Source: Massilia rhizosphaerae
Lineage (GTDB): Bacteria > Pseudomonadota > Gammaproteobacteria > Burkholderiales > Burkholderiaceae_D
Direction of reading: 5' to 3'
DNA: 64,000 nucleotides
Assembly (NCBI RefSeq): GCF_016093545.1
Contig: NZ_JADKYX010000018.1
Location: forward strand, 1-64,000
Numbering within the stretch: position 1 is the first letter of the stretch; every line of letters starts with the position of its first letter. A program made the position numbers and the translations under genes. A model generated the notes under the pieces. It had not been told where the DNA came from. It was given only the letters and a program-made list of their open reading frames with translations, and did not search any database. This document shows positions 52,801-60,300 of the stretch, one piece after another.

Positions 52801-54277
52801 CGTCCAGCTCGCGCCATGCGAGCACCTGCCGTTCATCCCGCACATAGCGGACGACGCCCGACTGCGCATCCGCGGCCTCCGCCGCGAGCTGGCGCGCCAG
52901 CGCTTGCGCGTCGTCCGCCGCGCTGGTCACGACGATCTGCGCGGCCAGCAGGGGATTTTCCAGCGCGGCCGTCTTGAGCAGGCCCGCCAGGCCCAGGAGC
53001 AGCCCGTCGGCGGGCGTGTGCGCAACGACGAGCTGCACGAGCGTGCGCCCCTGCGGTCTTGCGGCCAGCAGTTCCTTGATGTGCAGGAAGCAGTCGGTCG
53101 CCGCGTCGCGGTAGTACGCCGCCGGGTCGCCGTCCGCGTCGCCGGACAGGCGCACGCAGCGCGCGTCGCCGATGGCGGCCCGCAGCGCCGTCATGTCACC
53201 GCCGGCCGCCGCGCTCACGAGGACGTGGCGCGCTGCCCATGCCTGTGTCCCACCCTGTCCGATCGCGGCCACTTCCCATTGCGGCGCCGCGTACATCAGG
53301 CCCGGTCCGGCGTCCTCGTTCAATGTGCGCGACGTGAAGCCGTGCAGCTGCACGCAGACCTGCCCCTGCGGATCGCACAGGTCGATGTCGAGCTTCGTCA
53401 CCCGGTCGCCGGCCGAGCTGCCCGGCGCGAGGCGCAGCCACGCGACCATCTCGCGCGTGCACGGCGCGAAGATCCGCACCGATTCCACGGCGAACGGCAG
53501 GTTCGGACGCGCCGGCAGCCGTTCGAAATCCTCGATGAAGCCGATGGCCGATTGCACCGCGCCGTCCAGCAGGCTGGGATGCAGCACGTAGTCGTCCAGC
53601 GTGTCCGCGACCGCGTGCGGCAACGCCAGGCGCGCCAACACTTGCTCTCTGCCCCGGCGCAGTGCGGTCACGGCGCGGTGCGCCGGGCCATAGACGATCC
53701 CCATCCTGCCGTAGGCCGCATAGACCTGCGCCGCGTCCAACTGCCCGTCCGCCGTCTCCGCTTCCAGGCGCGCGAGGTCGAGCATGGGCGCCTCCGCGCG
53801 CGCCAGCACGACGGCCTGGCCCTGCGAATGGATCGGCGCCTGCGCGGCGCCGTCGGCGGCGGCCACGTCGCCGCAGACTTCGTAGTCGATCGGTCCATCG
53901 CCCGGATACAGCGCGAGCGTGACGTGCGCCGCGTCGTCCACGACGATGGGCTGGGCCCACACGACGTTGGCGAGGCCGATGGCGCCTTCCTCGTCCGGCA
54001 GCGCCGCCGCGACCGCGGCGCGGACCATTTCGAGATACGCGACGCCGGGCAGCACCTTGCGTCCGTCGACGACGTGATCGCGCAGATAGAACGCGCCGGC
54101 GTCGAACGTCGTGCCGTAGCTGTGCCGGGTCAGGTCGGAGGTGTTCCGGTGCAGCAGCGGGTGCAGGACTTCGGTGCCGGCCTGGCCGCGAAACTGGGCA
54201 ATCAGCGCCAGCGCGTCGGCCTTCGACAAGCGCTTGCCCGCCAACTCCCCAACCACATATTCCACAAAATCGATCAT
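40886..54277 (-). CDS. Trans-AT polyketide synthase, 4463 aa: DH-KR-ACP-KS-DH-KR-ACP-KS-KR-ACP-KS-DH
   Basis: Domains by approximate residue: docking helix 1-30; DH 40-320 (His68 in HVVDGRKVLP, Asp238); KR 500-740; ACP 770-845 (Ser807 in YGINSI); KS 892-1330 (Cys1070); DH 1510-1795; KR 1980-2215; ACP 2250-2330 (Ser2287); KS 2370-2795 (Cys2537); KR 3195-3430 (no DH); ACP 3455-3535 (Ser3493); KS 3570-4000 (Cys3743); DH 4165-4445 (His4195, Asp4363). No AT follows any KS, so malonyl units must come from a separate AT. The first half-module continues the KS ending the upstream PKS. The protein stops after KS-DH with no ACP or thioesterase. The first KR lacks the usual catalytic Ser. I chose ATG 54277; an in-frame TTG at 54292 is an alternative. 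Confidence 0.95.
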   Translation of the reverse strand: MIDFVEYVVGELAGKRLSKADALALIAQFRGQAGTEVLHPLLHRNTSDLTRHSYGTTFDAGAFYLRDHVVDGRKVLPGVAYLEMVRAAVAAALPDEEGAIGLANVVWAQPIVVDDAAHVTLALYPGDGPIDYEVCGDVAAADGAAQAPIHSQGQAVVLARAEAPMLDLARLEAETADGQLDAAQVYAAYGRMGIVYGPAHRAVTALRRGREQVLARLALPHAVADTLDDYVLHPSLLDGAVQSAIGFIEDFERLPARPNLPFAVESVRIFAPCTREMVAWLRLAPGSSAGDRVTKLDIDLCDPQGQVCVQLHGFTSRTLNEDAGPGLMYAAPQWEVAAIGQGGTQAWAARHVLVSAAAGGDMTALRAAIGDARCVRLSGDADGDPAAYYRDAATDCFLHIKELLAARPQGRTLVQLVVAHTPADGLLLGLAGLLKTAALENPLLAAQIVVTSAADDAQALARQLAAEAADAQSGVVRYVRDERQVLAWRELDAPAEAPASAFKDGGVYLVTGGLGALGRLFARAILERTHGATVVLTGRAPASAQTAAVLATLPAQGGYVDYRQLDVCDAGQVRAVVAAVLAQHGRLDGILHAAGMTDDGFILNKTEEAFARVLAPKVAGTVNLDEATRDVALDFLVLFSGGAAVTGNVGQADYAAANGFMDRYAAYRNALVLQGRRRGCTRAVDWPLWEEGGMGADAATQERLKRVAGLVPMRTRTGLCAFDASLALPHDQVQVVEGDLRLVRAALFAQPSAVEPEPEPIQAGPAAGADLQESTEAFLKKRLSALLKLPAHRIDAAASFEKYGINSIMTMNLTAELEKLFGSLPKTLFFEYQTLSELAAYVVRQHRVRLEALFGAPAAAPMPAVPSTPAPALPARVRAPVRRAALRSAAGDGDAIAIVGLSGRYPGAEDVEQFWRNLRDGKDSIVEVPPERWNWRDYFSEDRSVAGRHYSKWGGFIDGVDEFDALFFNIPPVDAERIDPQERLFLQHAWMALEDAGYTRASLQIPRAQDQAGQVGVYVGVMYGEYQMFGAESSLLGERMVTPASYASIANRVSYFLNLHGPSMAVDTMCSSSLTAIHLACQDLRLGRTDAAIAGGVNVTIHPNKYLLLSAGQFIASDGRCQSFGVGGDGYIPAEGVGAVILKRLSDARRDGNHIYGVIRGGALNHGGKTHGYSVPNPQAQASVIARAFQECGVDPRHVGYIEAHGTGTKLGDPIEIAALSQVFRRSTGDNGFCLIGSAKSNIGHAESAAGIAGLTKVLLQMRHRQIVPSLHSAALNPNIDFDDSPFVVNQALCDWEAPQVDGRALPRIAGISSFGAGGSNAHLVVQEYVPAAPAVVMDGRPAAIVLSARTPEQLTQKMQDLLAFVRRDPARVDLHAVARTLQAGREAMEERFALVVDSVGQLEQDLQACLDGADQPDNCYRGQAAQGVDAVALFKADADLQATVAKWIAARRLPRLLELWTRGLELDWDQLYGDRKPRFVSLPTYPFARERCWIARPAGTPAGQGAVLHPLLHRNTSDFTQQSYRTTLTGAEFFLADHRVTIAGAAGRKVLPGVAYLEMARAAVAQALRAGDDAPALELRNVAWTRPLVVDGHVDAEITLAPDDGGQVDFEVHTAAGDESVVHCQGRVAVVAPAAGQRIDVAQVRQSMGRGRLDAQQVYAAYARMGLHYGPAHRSIAAIALGDGQALAELRLPASIEADAPDYLLHPSLMDGALQAAIGLLDWREDPAGPARLPFALGALQVQAPCASEMLAWVRYAEGSGPADAVVKLDIDLCDAEGRICVRMRDLCARALDAQAADDGAVSLVAVPAWETAAPAATMDEPATHHVLLCDMQNVDADALAHLLPGARCARSDAPAGSSLAARYAHHAHALLAQLRARLQRGEGGANLLQVVVPGDDDGQVLAGLAGMLRTARLENPGFIGQLIVAAPDTTAAALADQLRQDGRSGDVLVRYAQGQRQALRWRELPFQDGAADVVFKDCGVYLITGGLGGLGLLFAGEILKQASRATVVLTGRAPLDAHKRAALDRLPARAGRVEYRQLDLADAAQAGQLVAAIVGEHGRLDGIVHSAGMTADSFILKKSDDELAAVLAPKVTGTLHLDQATADVDLDFFVLFSSVSSALGNVGQADYAAANGFMDHFAAWRNGKSARGQRHGRTVAINWPLWQEGGMRIDAASRELLFQASGARPLRTVTGIAAFHRSLASSHGQVLVLEGDVARLRRMIAGETRRAVVAAAPAPAAVVPAAGADDARLLERTTDHLRKQFSDVLKVPAQRIDARAPLEHYGIDSVVAMKLTNVLEQTFGSLPKTLFFEYQTIAGLAGYLVKSFPAVARQLLDPASAPAAQPAAPVAAPALPALRRTGRFPSASAPRERAVAIVGVSGRYPMAENLDRFWDNLKAGRDCISEVPPERWDHERYYDPDRSKAGKTYAKWGGFLTDVDKFDPLFFNISPREAEIMDPQERLFLQTAWQTIEDAGYSRASLAGRRVGVYVGAMWGHYELFGADAASGAIPTSSHASIANRVSYFFDLRGPSMALDTMCSSSLTAIHLACEEIRRGNIDAALAGGVNLSIHPQKYLNLSQGNFAASDGRCRSFGAGGDGYVPGEGVGAVLLKPLEDALRDGDQVYAVVRASALNHGGKTNGYTVPNPNAQGDLIHDAMKRAGVEPDTLGYVETHGTGTALGDPIEIAGLQQAFGASKGRNGRLPIGSVKSNIGHLEAAAGIAAVTKALLQLKHGQLVPSLHAEPPNPNIDFEHSPFRVQTSLADWTRSGTNPRRVAVSSFGAGGANAHLILEEHVDTRPVRAGADGTPHVILLSARDAAALDRHAAGMAAFLEDCADLPLADIAYTSQAGRTHMAARLAVIASSVAGLKDKLARWIAAREADDVFHANTHDRAYDAGQLIQGEAGQAFLRGLLAGGDLAKAATLWTMGADIDWSPLHAGAAPRRVSLPAYPFARERYWIQAAAQPAEPAAPAAVEERRRLYYRPQWTATPLAGTNPPAGPMLVLDDSDAFFAALNARVDGGGINLALPGGAFAEIAPGVFTLDPASEAQFGQLVAVLEARGQVPRVVLHRHAPADAAAALRLGVGALQNACKALIGRKAGRVRFLSMFDGGDEAAMPFGAALAGFYLSLNLEHPGYEAKVVDIRSAPAGVDEQVRIALAELGATDSAMAEIRYDGAGVRHVRSFVAHDAKPAAPVPLKQGGVYLVTGGLGGLGGIVADYLAKQVGARLVLVGRSVPSAAQARRIASLAAVYLQADVARLADVEAVVREAKARFGRIDGVFHSAGVTRDAFLLKKTADELTAVLAPKVDGTLNLERATRGEALDLFVLFASVAGAFGNVGQCDYAYANRFLDAFAEQREALRLAGRRSGRTLSIDWPFWEEGGMAIPADALAFSAEHMGMAPLPTSEGIRCLEDLLGAGLAQAVALYGVPSKIKAHMARRAAPAAAAVRTGGAAADPALRLAQTQDYLKTLVGAEIKLAPERIDARERFDAFGIDSIAVGRLNEALARAFGALPKTLFYEYESIADLARYLVREHADALAALFGADAGAQPVDDAPAAEPVAPPVAARPMDAAEPIAIIGVHGYYPQARDLDDYWAHLRDGRDVVGAVPADRWDAQQFYDPDPSRAADGKIYCKWGAFLDGVDRFDAPFFNIEPDEARAMDPQERLFLQSVWSALEDAGYTRDSLKRRFPKARSAGVGVFVGVTTQSYQLLAGEGAAASALPWSIANRVSYFFDFQGPSMPVDTACSSSSVAIHLACESLRRNECQVAVAGGVNLYLHPSKYQGLCRKRMLAREGKCRSYGAGDDGFVPGEGVGTLILKPLARAIEDGDTIHAVIRASAVDHSGRSNGYAAPNPNAQAALIGRALDAAGIPAESIGYVEGHGTGTQLGDSLEVAALAQAFGQRTDKRQFCALGSVKANIGHAESAAGVAAVTKVLLQMKHRQLAPSLHADVANPNIEFERSPFRLQRRLSDWTAAPSHPRRALVNSFGAGGVNACVVLEEYVPVHAARPVATGPRLIVLSARTPAGLRDQALRLLAHIRKTPTLDLADVAHTLQVAREPMPERLAFVAHDLADLAATLERWMDDESCAGVARGSLDPRSAAKRLDERIAARDLDALARAWTAGYAIAWDELDPDGTARRIPLPTYPFAQQRHWVNETPRPAARMPAQLHPLISHNSSTLREVAFTSMLSGDAFYARDHQVNGRRVFPGAGLIELACASGTLAAGRSVRRIQSIVFVQPLVFGTGQQPVQVSLRPADDDAEYIVTSYDADREKVVHAEGVLRFQDGTDEPRADTFLPLADLIRASSRVVDGSEYYRRFAQAGIVYGPAFRTMRKLHIGASFALSTLSLADGQGEGVEDFILHPSLVDGALQTVAGMAGGGEASVPYLPFAIDEIEILHPLSRTCHVHVEEAEPRAAGRADVRKFNIRIANERGLVLVALNKFCVRALPPAPKNPPPCPERDTGANLA

Positions 54278-54310
54278 CGGATTCTCGCTCAATCGTTGAT
54301 TCTGGATGGC

Positions 54311-57300
54311 CTAGACGGCGATCTTCTTCAGCACGGCGCTGGCCTGGTCCGCCGCCAGCGCGCCCTGGTCGACCTTGTCGAGGATGCCGGCGATCGACTC
54401 GAGTCCGTGCCGCGCCACGGCGGCCGCGGGACGCGGACGCTCGCCGGACGGCACGGCGCCGTCGATCCGGTAGCGCTCCCGCGCGAACGGATAGACCGGC
54501 AGGCCGACGCGCTCCGGCAACGCCGCGCGGCCCGCGTACAACGCGCGCCAATCCAGCTCAAGGCCACGGACCCACAGCGCGGCGAGCTTGTGCAGCTTGT
54601 TGCCGCTCACCCAGGACAGGATCGCGGCCCGCATGTCCTCGTCGTGCTGGATCACCTGCAGGCCCTCGTTCCCCCGGTCCGCCCGGCCCTGGAACACGGA
54701 TGTCCCATCCACGTTCCCGTCCAGGAAAGCGGCGAGCAAGCGCGCCAGCTCGTCGAGCGAGCCGGCCACGAACGTCGCACGCTCTTCCATCGGTTCGCGC
54801 GCCACCTGGAGCGTGTACGCGACGTCGTCCAGCCGCAGGTCGCGGGTACGGATCGCATCCAGCAGGTCGCGCACCTTCTGCCGCAGCGGCTCAGGTCCGC
54901 GCGCCGACAGCGGAACGATCACCGTCGCGTTCTCCCCGCCGCCATCGCGTCGCCCCGGCGCCGGCCGCACGTACTCCTCGATGACGACGTGCGCATTGGT
55001 GCCGCTGCGGCCGAACGCGCTGACGGCGCCCAGGCGCGGCTTGCCGGCCACGCCGGGCCAGGCGCTGGTCGCCTTGTTCACGTAGAAGTCGCTGTGCGCC
55101 CAGTCGATGTAGTCGTTCTCCTGCTCGCAATGCAGGCTGGCGGGAATCCGGCCGTGTTCCAGTCCCTTCAACAGCGCCACCACGCTGACGAGGCCCGACG
55201 CGGCCATCGTGTGGCCGACGTTCGACTTGCAGCTGGTGATGGCGCACTTGGCCGCGCGCGGCCCCTTGGCCAGCTTGCGGAAGGCATCGTTCAGCGCATT
55301 GATCTCGACCGGGTCGCCGAGCCGCGTGCCGGTGCCGTGCGCGACGACGTGGGAGACGTCGCGCACGTCGATGCCGCCGCCGGCATACACCCGCTCAAGC
55401 AGGCTGGCCTGGGCGCGGCCGTTCGGCGCGGTGACGCCGTTCGTCTTGCCGTCGAAATTGATGCCGCTGGCCTTGATGGTGCCGTAGACGTGGTCGCCGG
55501 CCTCGACGGCGGCCGACAGCGGCTTGAGCACCAGGACCACCACCGCGTCGCCGACGCCGATGCCGTCCGCATCCTTCGAGAAGCTGCGGCACTGCCCGTG
55601 CGGCGACAGCATGCGCGCCTCGCTCATCCGGATCCACGCCTTGGGCGACAGGTTAAGCGCGACGGCCGCCGCCAGCGCGACGTCGCATTCGCCGTTGCGC
55701 AGGCTCTGCGCCGCCTGGTGCAGCGCGACGAGGCCCGACGAACAGGCGGTGTTGGTGGCGATCGCCGGACCGTGCAGGTCGAGGAAATAGGACAGGCGCG
55801 ACGAGATCATCGCGGCGCCGGCCGTCGTCACGCCCTGCACGTCCGTGAGGAGGCCGTATTGGCTCTCCTCCATGCCGACGAACACGCCGACATTGGTGCC
55901 GCGCAGCGCGCCCGGCGACGTCCGGGCATCCTCGATGGCGCGGTAGGCTTCCATCAGCAGCAGCCGCTCCGACGGGTCCATCTCCTCCGCTTCGGCCGGC
56001 GAGATCTCGAAGAACAGCGGGTCGAACGCGTCGACGCCGTCGATGAAGCCGCCCTTGTTGGTGCTGATGACGTTGCCGACGTGGCCGGGTGCCGTGAAGT
56101 AGTCGCGCCAGTCCCAGCGCGCGGCCGGCACCTCGGTCACGCCGCTCCTGCCCTCGGCCAGCAGGTCCCACAGCGCGTCCGCGTCGTCCGCCTGCGGGAA
56201 GCGGCCGGACATGCCGACGATCGCGATCGGCTCCTGGCGCGGGTCCGTCCGCGGCGGCGCGAACCGGTGCGACGCGGCCGGCCGGACTGCGGCCACCGGC
56301 GCGGGCGCGGGGGCCGGCGCGGCCGGCGCGCGACCGTACAGGGCCTCGAAGTGCGCCAGGTGGTCGAGCGCGAAATGATCGGCGAGCTGCTCGACCGTCG
56401 CATGGTTGAAGAACAGCGCCGGCGTCACCTCCAGCCCGAACTGGGCGGACAGCCGCTTGGCGAAGCCCGCCAGGCTGATCGAATCGAAGCCGACGTCGGC
56501 CAGATTGGTCCGGTCGTCGAGGCGGTCCGCAGCGATGCCCGCGGTGGCGCACACCAGCCGCCGCAGCTCGGCGCGCAGGCGCTCGCGGATCGAGCCGCCG
56601 CCCGCGACGGGCGCCGGCGCCGGCGTCGGCAGCGCGGCCGGCTGCGGGCGCTGGGGCGCCGCGGCGCCGTACGCGCGGTCGAGGAACTGCCGGATGCGTT
56701 CCGGCTGGCCCGCCATGACGAGGGTCTGGGTGCGCGCGGCGTGCAGCAAGTCTTCGCAAATGCGGATGCCGTCGTGCGCCGCCAGCGCCTGCTGGCCGCT
56801 GCTCTTGAGGTAGAAGGCCACCTGCGCCGGATCGTCGGCGCCCATGCCGCCCTGCTGGCCGGCTTCCTTGTCCCAGAACGGCCAGTTGACGACGACCGTC
56901 TTCCCGGGAAGCCCCGGCTGGGCGCTGCGCCAGTCGCCGTACGCCATCAGGAAGCGGTTCGCGATCGCGTAGTCGCAGGCGCCGAAGTCGCCCAGGATCG
57001 CGGCGGACGACGAGAAGTAGCATACGACGTCGAGCGGCTGGCCGCGCAATGCCTCGTCCAGCAGCAGGGTGCCGGTCGTCTTGGGCAGCAGCACGGCATC
57101 AATCTCGGCGCGCGCCTTGTCGCAGAACGGCCGCGCGGCCTCGACGCCCGCGGCGTGGAAGACGCCGGACAGCGGGACGCGCAGCGCGCCCGCCCAGCGC
57201 TCGACCTGCGCGGCATCGCCGATGTCGACGGCCGCGTATTCCACGTGCGCCGCGCCGGCCCGGCGCAGGCTGTCGAGCTGCGCGTCGATGTCCGGCGACG

Positions 57301-60300
57301 GCGCGCGCCGGCCGAGCAGCACCAGCGTCGCGTTGTACTCGCGCGCCAGGTGATGGGCGAACTTCATGCCCAGCGCGCCGCAGCCGCCCGTGATCAGGTA
57401 GGCGCCGCCCTGCTTGAGCAGCGGCGGCTGCCGCACGGCGGCCGGCACGGGGCGGAACGCGAGGACCTTGCGCTGCCCGTGCCGATACCACGTCGCGCCG
57501 CCCGTGCGCAGCGCGTCTTCCATCTGCGCTTGCGTCGCCGCCGGCCCGTCCGTGTACAGCAGTGCGAGCTGCACGTCCGGCAGCACGAGCTTCAGCGAGC
57601 GCTCGAAGCCGATCCACGCGACATCCCATGCCGTGTCGCGCCGTGCCGGGTCGTACTCCCCGACGAGGACCACGTCCGACACGAGGCCGCCGCACGCTTT
57701 CACGGTGCGGAACAGGTCGAACAGCAGATGCACGCCGTCCCGCCCGCGTCCCTTGGCCCATCCGAAAACGACGGCGACCGGCTGTCCGCTTGCCGCCGCG
57801 CGGATGGCGGCTTCGATGTCTGCCGACCGGTCCACGACCAGCGTCGCGCCGGGCACGGTGGCCGCACCGGCGTCGCCGAAGATCACGGTACGGCCGGCGT
57901 GCACGGCGCCGGGGGCCGGCGCTTCGTCGCGCCAGTATTCCTCGAAGTACAGCGTGTCCGCCGCTTCGGACGCGGCCGCCACGTCCGCGAACCGCGCCCG
58001 GCCCCGGCAATGCACGCCCGCTGCACTCGCGATGTCGAAATCGACGACGTCCGCCGCGCCCGGGACCAGCTCGATGGCGATCTCCGTGCTGCCCGTCGGG
58101 GCGAACGGCACGCCCCACTCGACGTCGGTCAGTTCGACGGCCTGCCCGTCCCGTGCCGGTGCCGCCAGCGCGACGGCGGCGCGCGCCATGTCCTGCAGGT
58201 CGTCCCGCGTCAGCGCGGCGGACAGGAAGGAGGCATAGCGCTGCCGGCTCAACGTCGACGTGTTGCGGTGGACGAGCGGGTGCAGCAGCGCCTGTTCGGC
58301 GTCGGCCGCGTCGATCCAGTAGCGTTCGCGGGCGAACGGATACGTGGGCAGGACGATGCGGCGCGGCGCGGCGTCGCGATGAAACAGGTTCCAGTCCAGT
58401 TCCAGGCCCTTGGTCCACAGCGCCAGCAGCTTGGCGAATTTGTGCTGGGCGATCCAGTTCGCGACGATGGTCTGTTTCAGCTCGGCGTCGTCGCCGATGA
58501 GGCCTAGGGCCGCCTTGTTGTCCCGCACGCTGCCGCGGCAGGCGTGCGCGTCGTCCTCGCGGCCGTCCAGCCACGCCTGCAGCTGCCCGGCCAGTTGCGC
58601 CGTCGACGCCGCCAGAAAGCCGAGTCGCTCGTCCATCGCCTCGCGGCCCACCTGCAGCGTGTAGGCGATGTCCGCCAACGCGCACGCCTCGCCGTCGGCG
58701 CGGATGAAGTCCAGCAGGTCGCGCGCACGCTGCCGCAACTGCGCCTCGGTCTTGGCCGACAGCGGCACCAGGGCCACCGGCGGTGCCGGCACCGCATGCG
58801 CGCGGGGAGGCGGCGCATACTCCGCCAGCACCAGGTGCGCGTTGGTCCCGCTGTAGCCGAACGAGCTGACGGCCGCCCGGCGGCGCGCGGCACCGTCGAC
58901 GGTCCAGTCGCGCAGGCTGTCGTTCACGTGGAACGGGCTGTCCTCGAGCCGGATGTGCGGATTGAGACGTTCGAAATGAATCGTGGGCGGCAGCTGCTTG
59001 TGCCGCAACGCCAGCACGGTCTTGATGAACGACGTCACGCCGGCGGCCGTCAGGCAGTGGCCGATATTCGATTTCACCGAACCGAGGGCGCAGTAACCGG
59101 TCTTGCGCGTGTGCGCGCGGAACGCCTGCTTCAGGCCCTCGACCTCGATCGGATCGCCCAGCGGCGTGCCCGTGCCGTGCGCTTCGACCAGGCCGATGCC
59201 GGCCGGATCGATGCCGTGGCGGCGGTAGACGTCCTCCATCAGCCGCGCCTGGGACAGGGGATTGGGCGCCGTGATGCCGTTGGTCCTGCCGTCCTGGTTG
59301 ACGCCCCAGCCCTGGATCACGGCGTGGATCACGTCGCCGTCGCGCTGGGCATCGGCAAGGCGCTTGAGCAGCACGACGCCGACCGCTTCGCCCGGCACGA
59401 AGCCGTTCGCGCAGTGGTCGAAGGAATGGCATTTGCCGTCGTGCGACAGCATGCCCGACTGCGCCGTCATGATGTGCATGGCCGGGCCGGCGCCGACGTA
59501 CACGCCGCCGGCCAGCGCCAGGTCGCTGGCGCCGGACACGAGGCTGTCGCAGGCCGTCGCGATCGCCACCAGCGAGGACGAACACGCGGTGTCGATGGCG
59601 ATGCAGGGACCTTGCAGGTCGAGGAAATAGGCGATGCGGGCGGACAGGATCGAACTGGCGTTGCCCGTGAAGCCGTGCGCGCTCAACTGGCTCTTGCGCG
59701 ACAGCAGGCCGTAGTCGTTCCCCGCCGCGCCGACGAACACGCCGCAGCGGCTGCCGGCCAGCGCCTTCGGGTTGTAGCCGGCATGCTCGATGCCCTGCCA
59801 GCACGTCTGCAGGAACAGGCGCTGCTGCGGGTCCATCGCCTTGGCTTCGACCGGCGAGATATTGAAGAACAGCGGATCGAACCGGTCGAAGTCTTCAAGT
59901 TGGCCGAGCCACTTCGAGTTGGTCTTGCCCTCCGCCGGTTCGCCCGCCTGAAACCATGTGGCCACGTCCCAGCGCTGCGGCGAAATCTCGCTGATGCAGT
60001 CGCGGCCCGCCGCAATATTGCGCCAGAATTCGTCGACGTTGCGCGCCATCGGGAACTGGCCGGCCATGCCGATGACGGCGATCGGTTCCGGCGCGCCGTC
60101 CGCGCGCGGCGCGGGTGTGGCGGATGCCGGGGCGGCCGCGGCGGCAGGCGCACGGTGGCGCCAGGAGACGAGTTCGCGCACGGGCGCCGGCTGTTCCGGC
60201 GCGGCGATGGGCGCGATCGGCTCGTCGGCTTCGTCGGCCACGGATCGCAGGGAGCGCAGCTTGCGCGTCTCCAGCTCCGCGAAATCCGGCATGCCGCCGG

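Noticed and set aside
47984..58507. A 3507-codon open frame on the plus strand opposite the PKS genes
   Set aside because: It is antisense to well-supported KS, KR, DH and ACP domains, and its translation is Arg/Val/His-rich with no family pattern. Long antisense frames are expected at this GC content.
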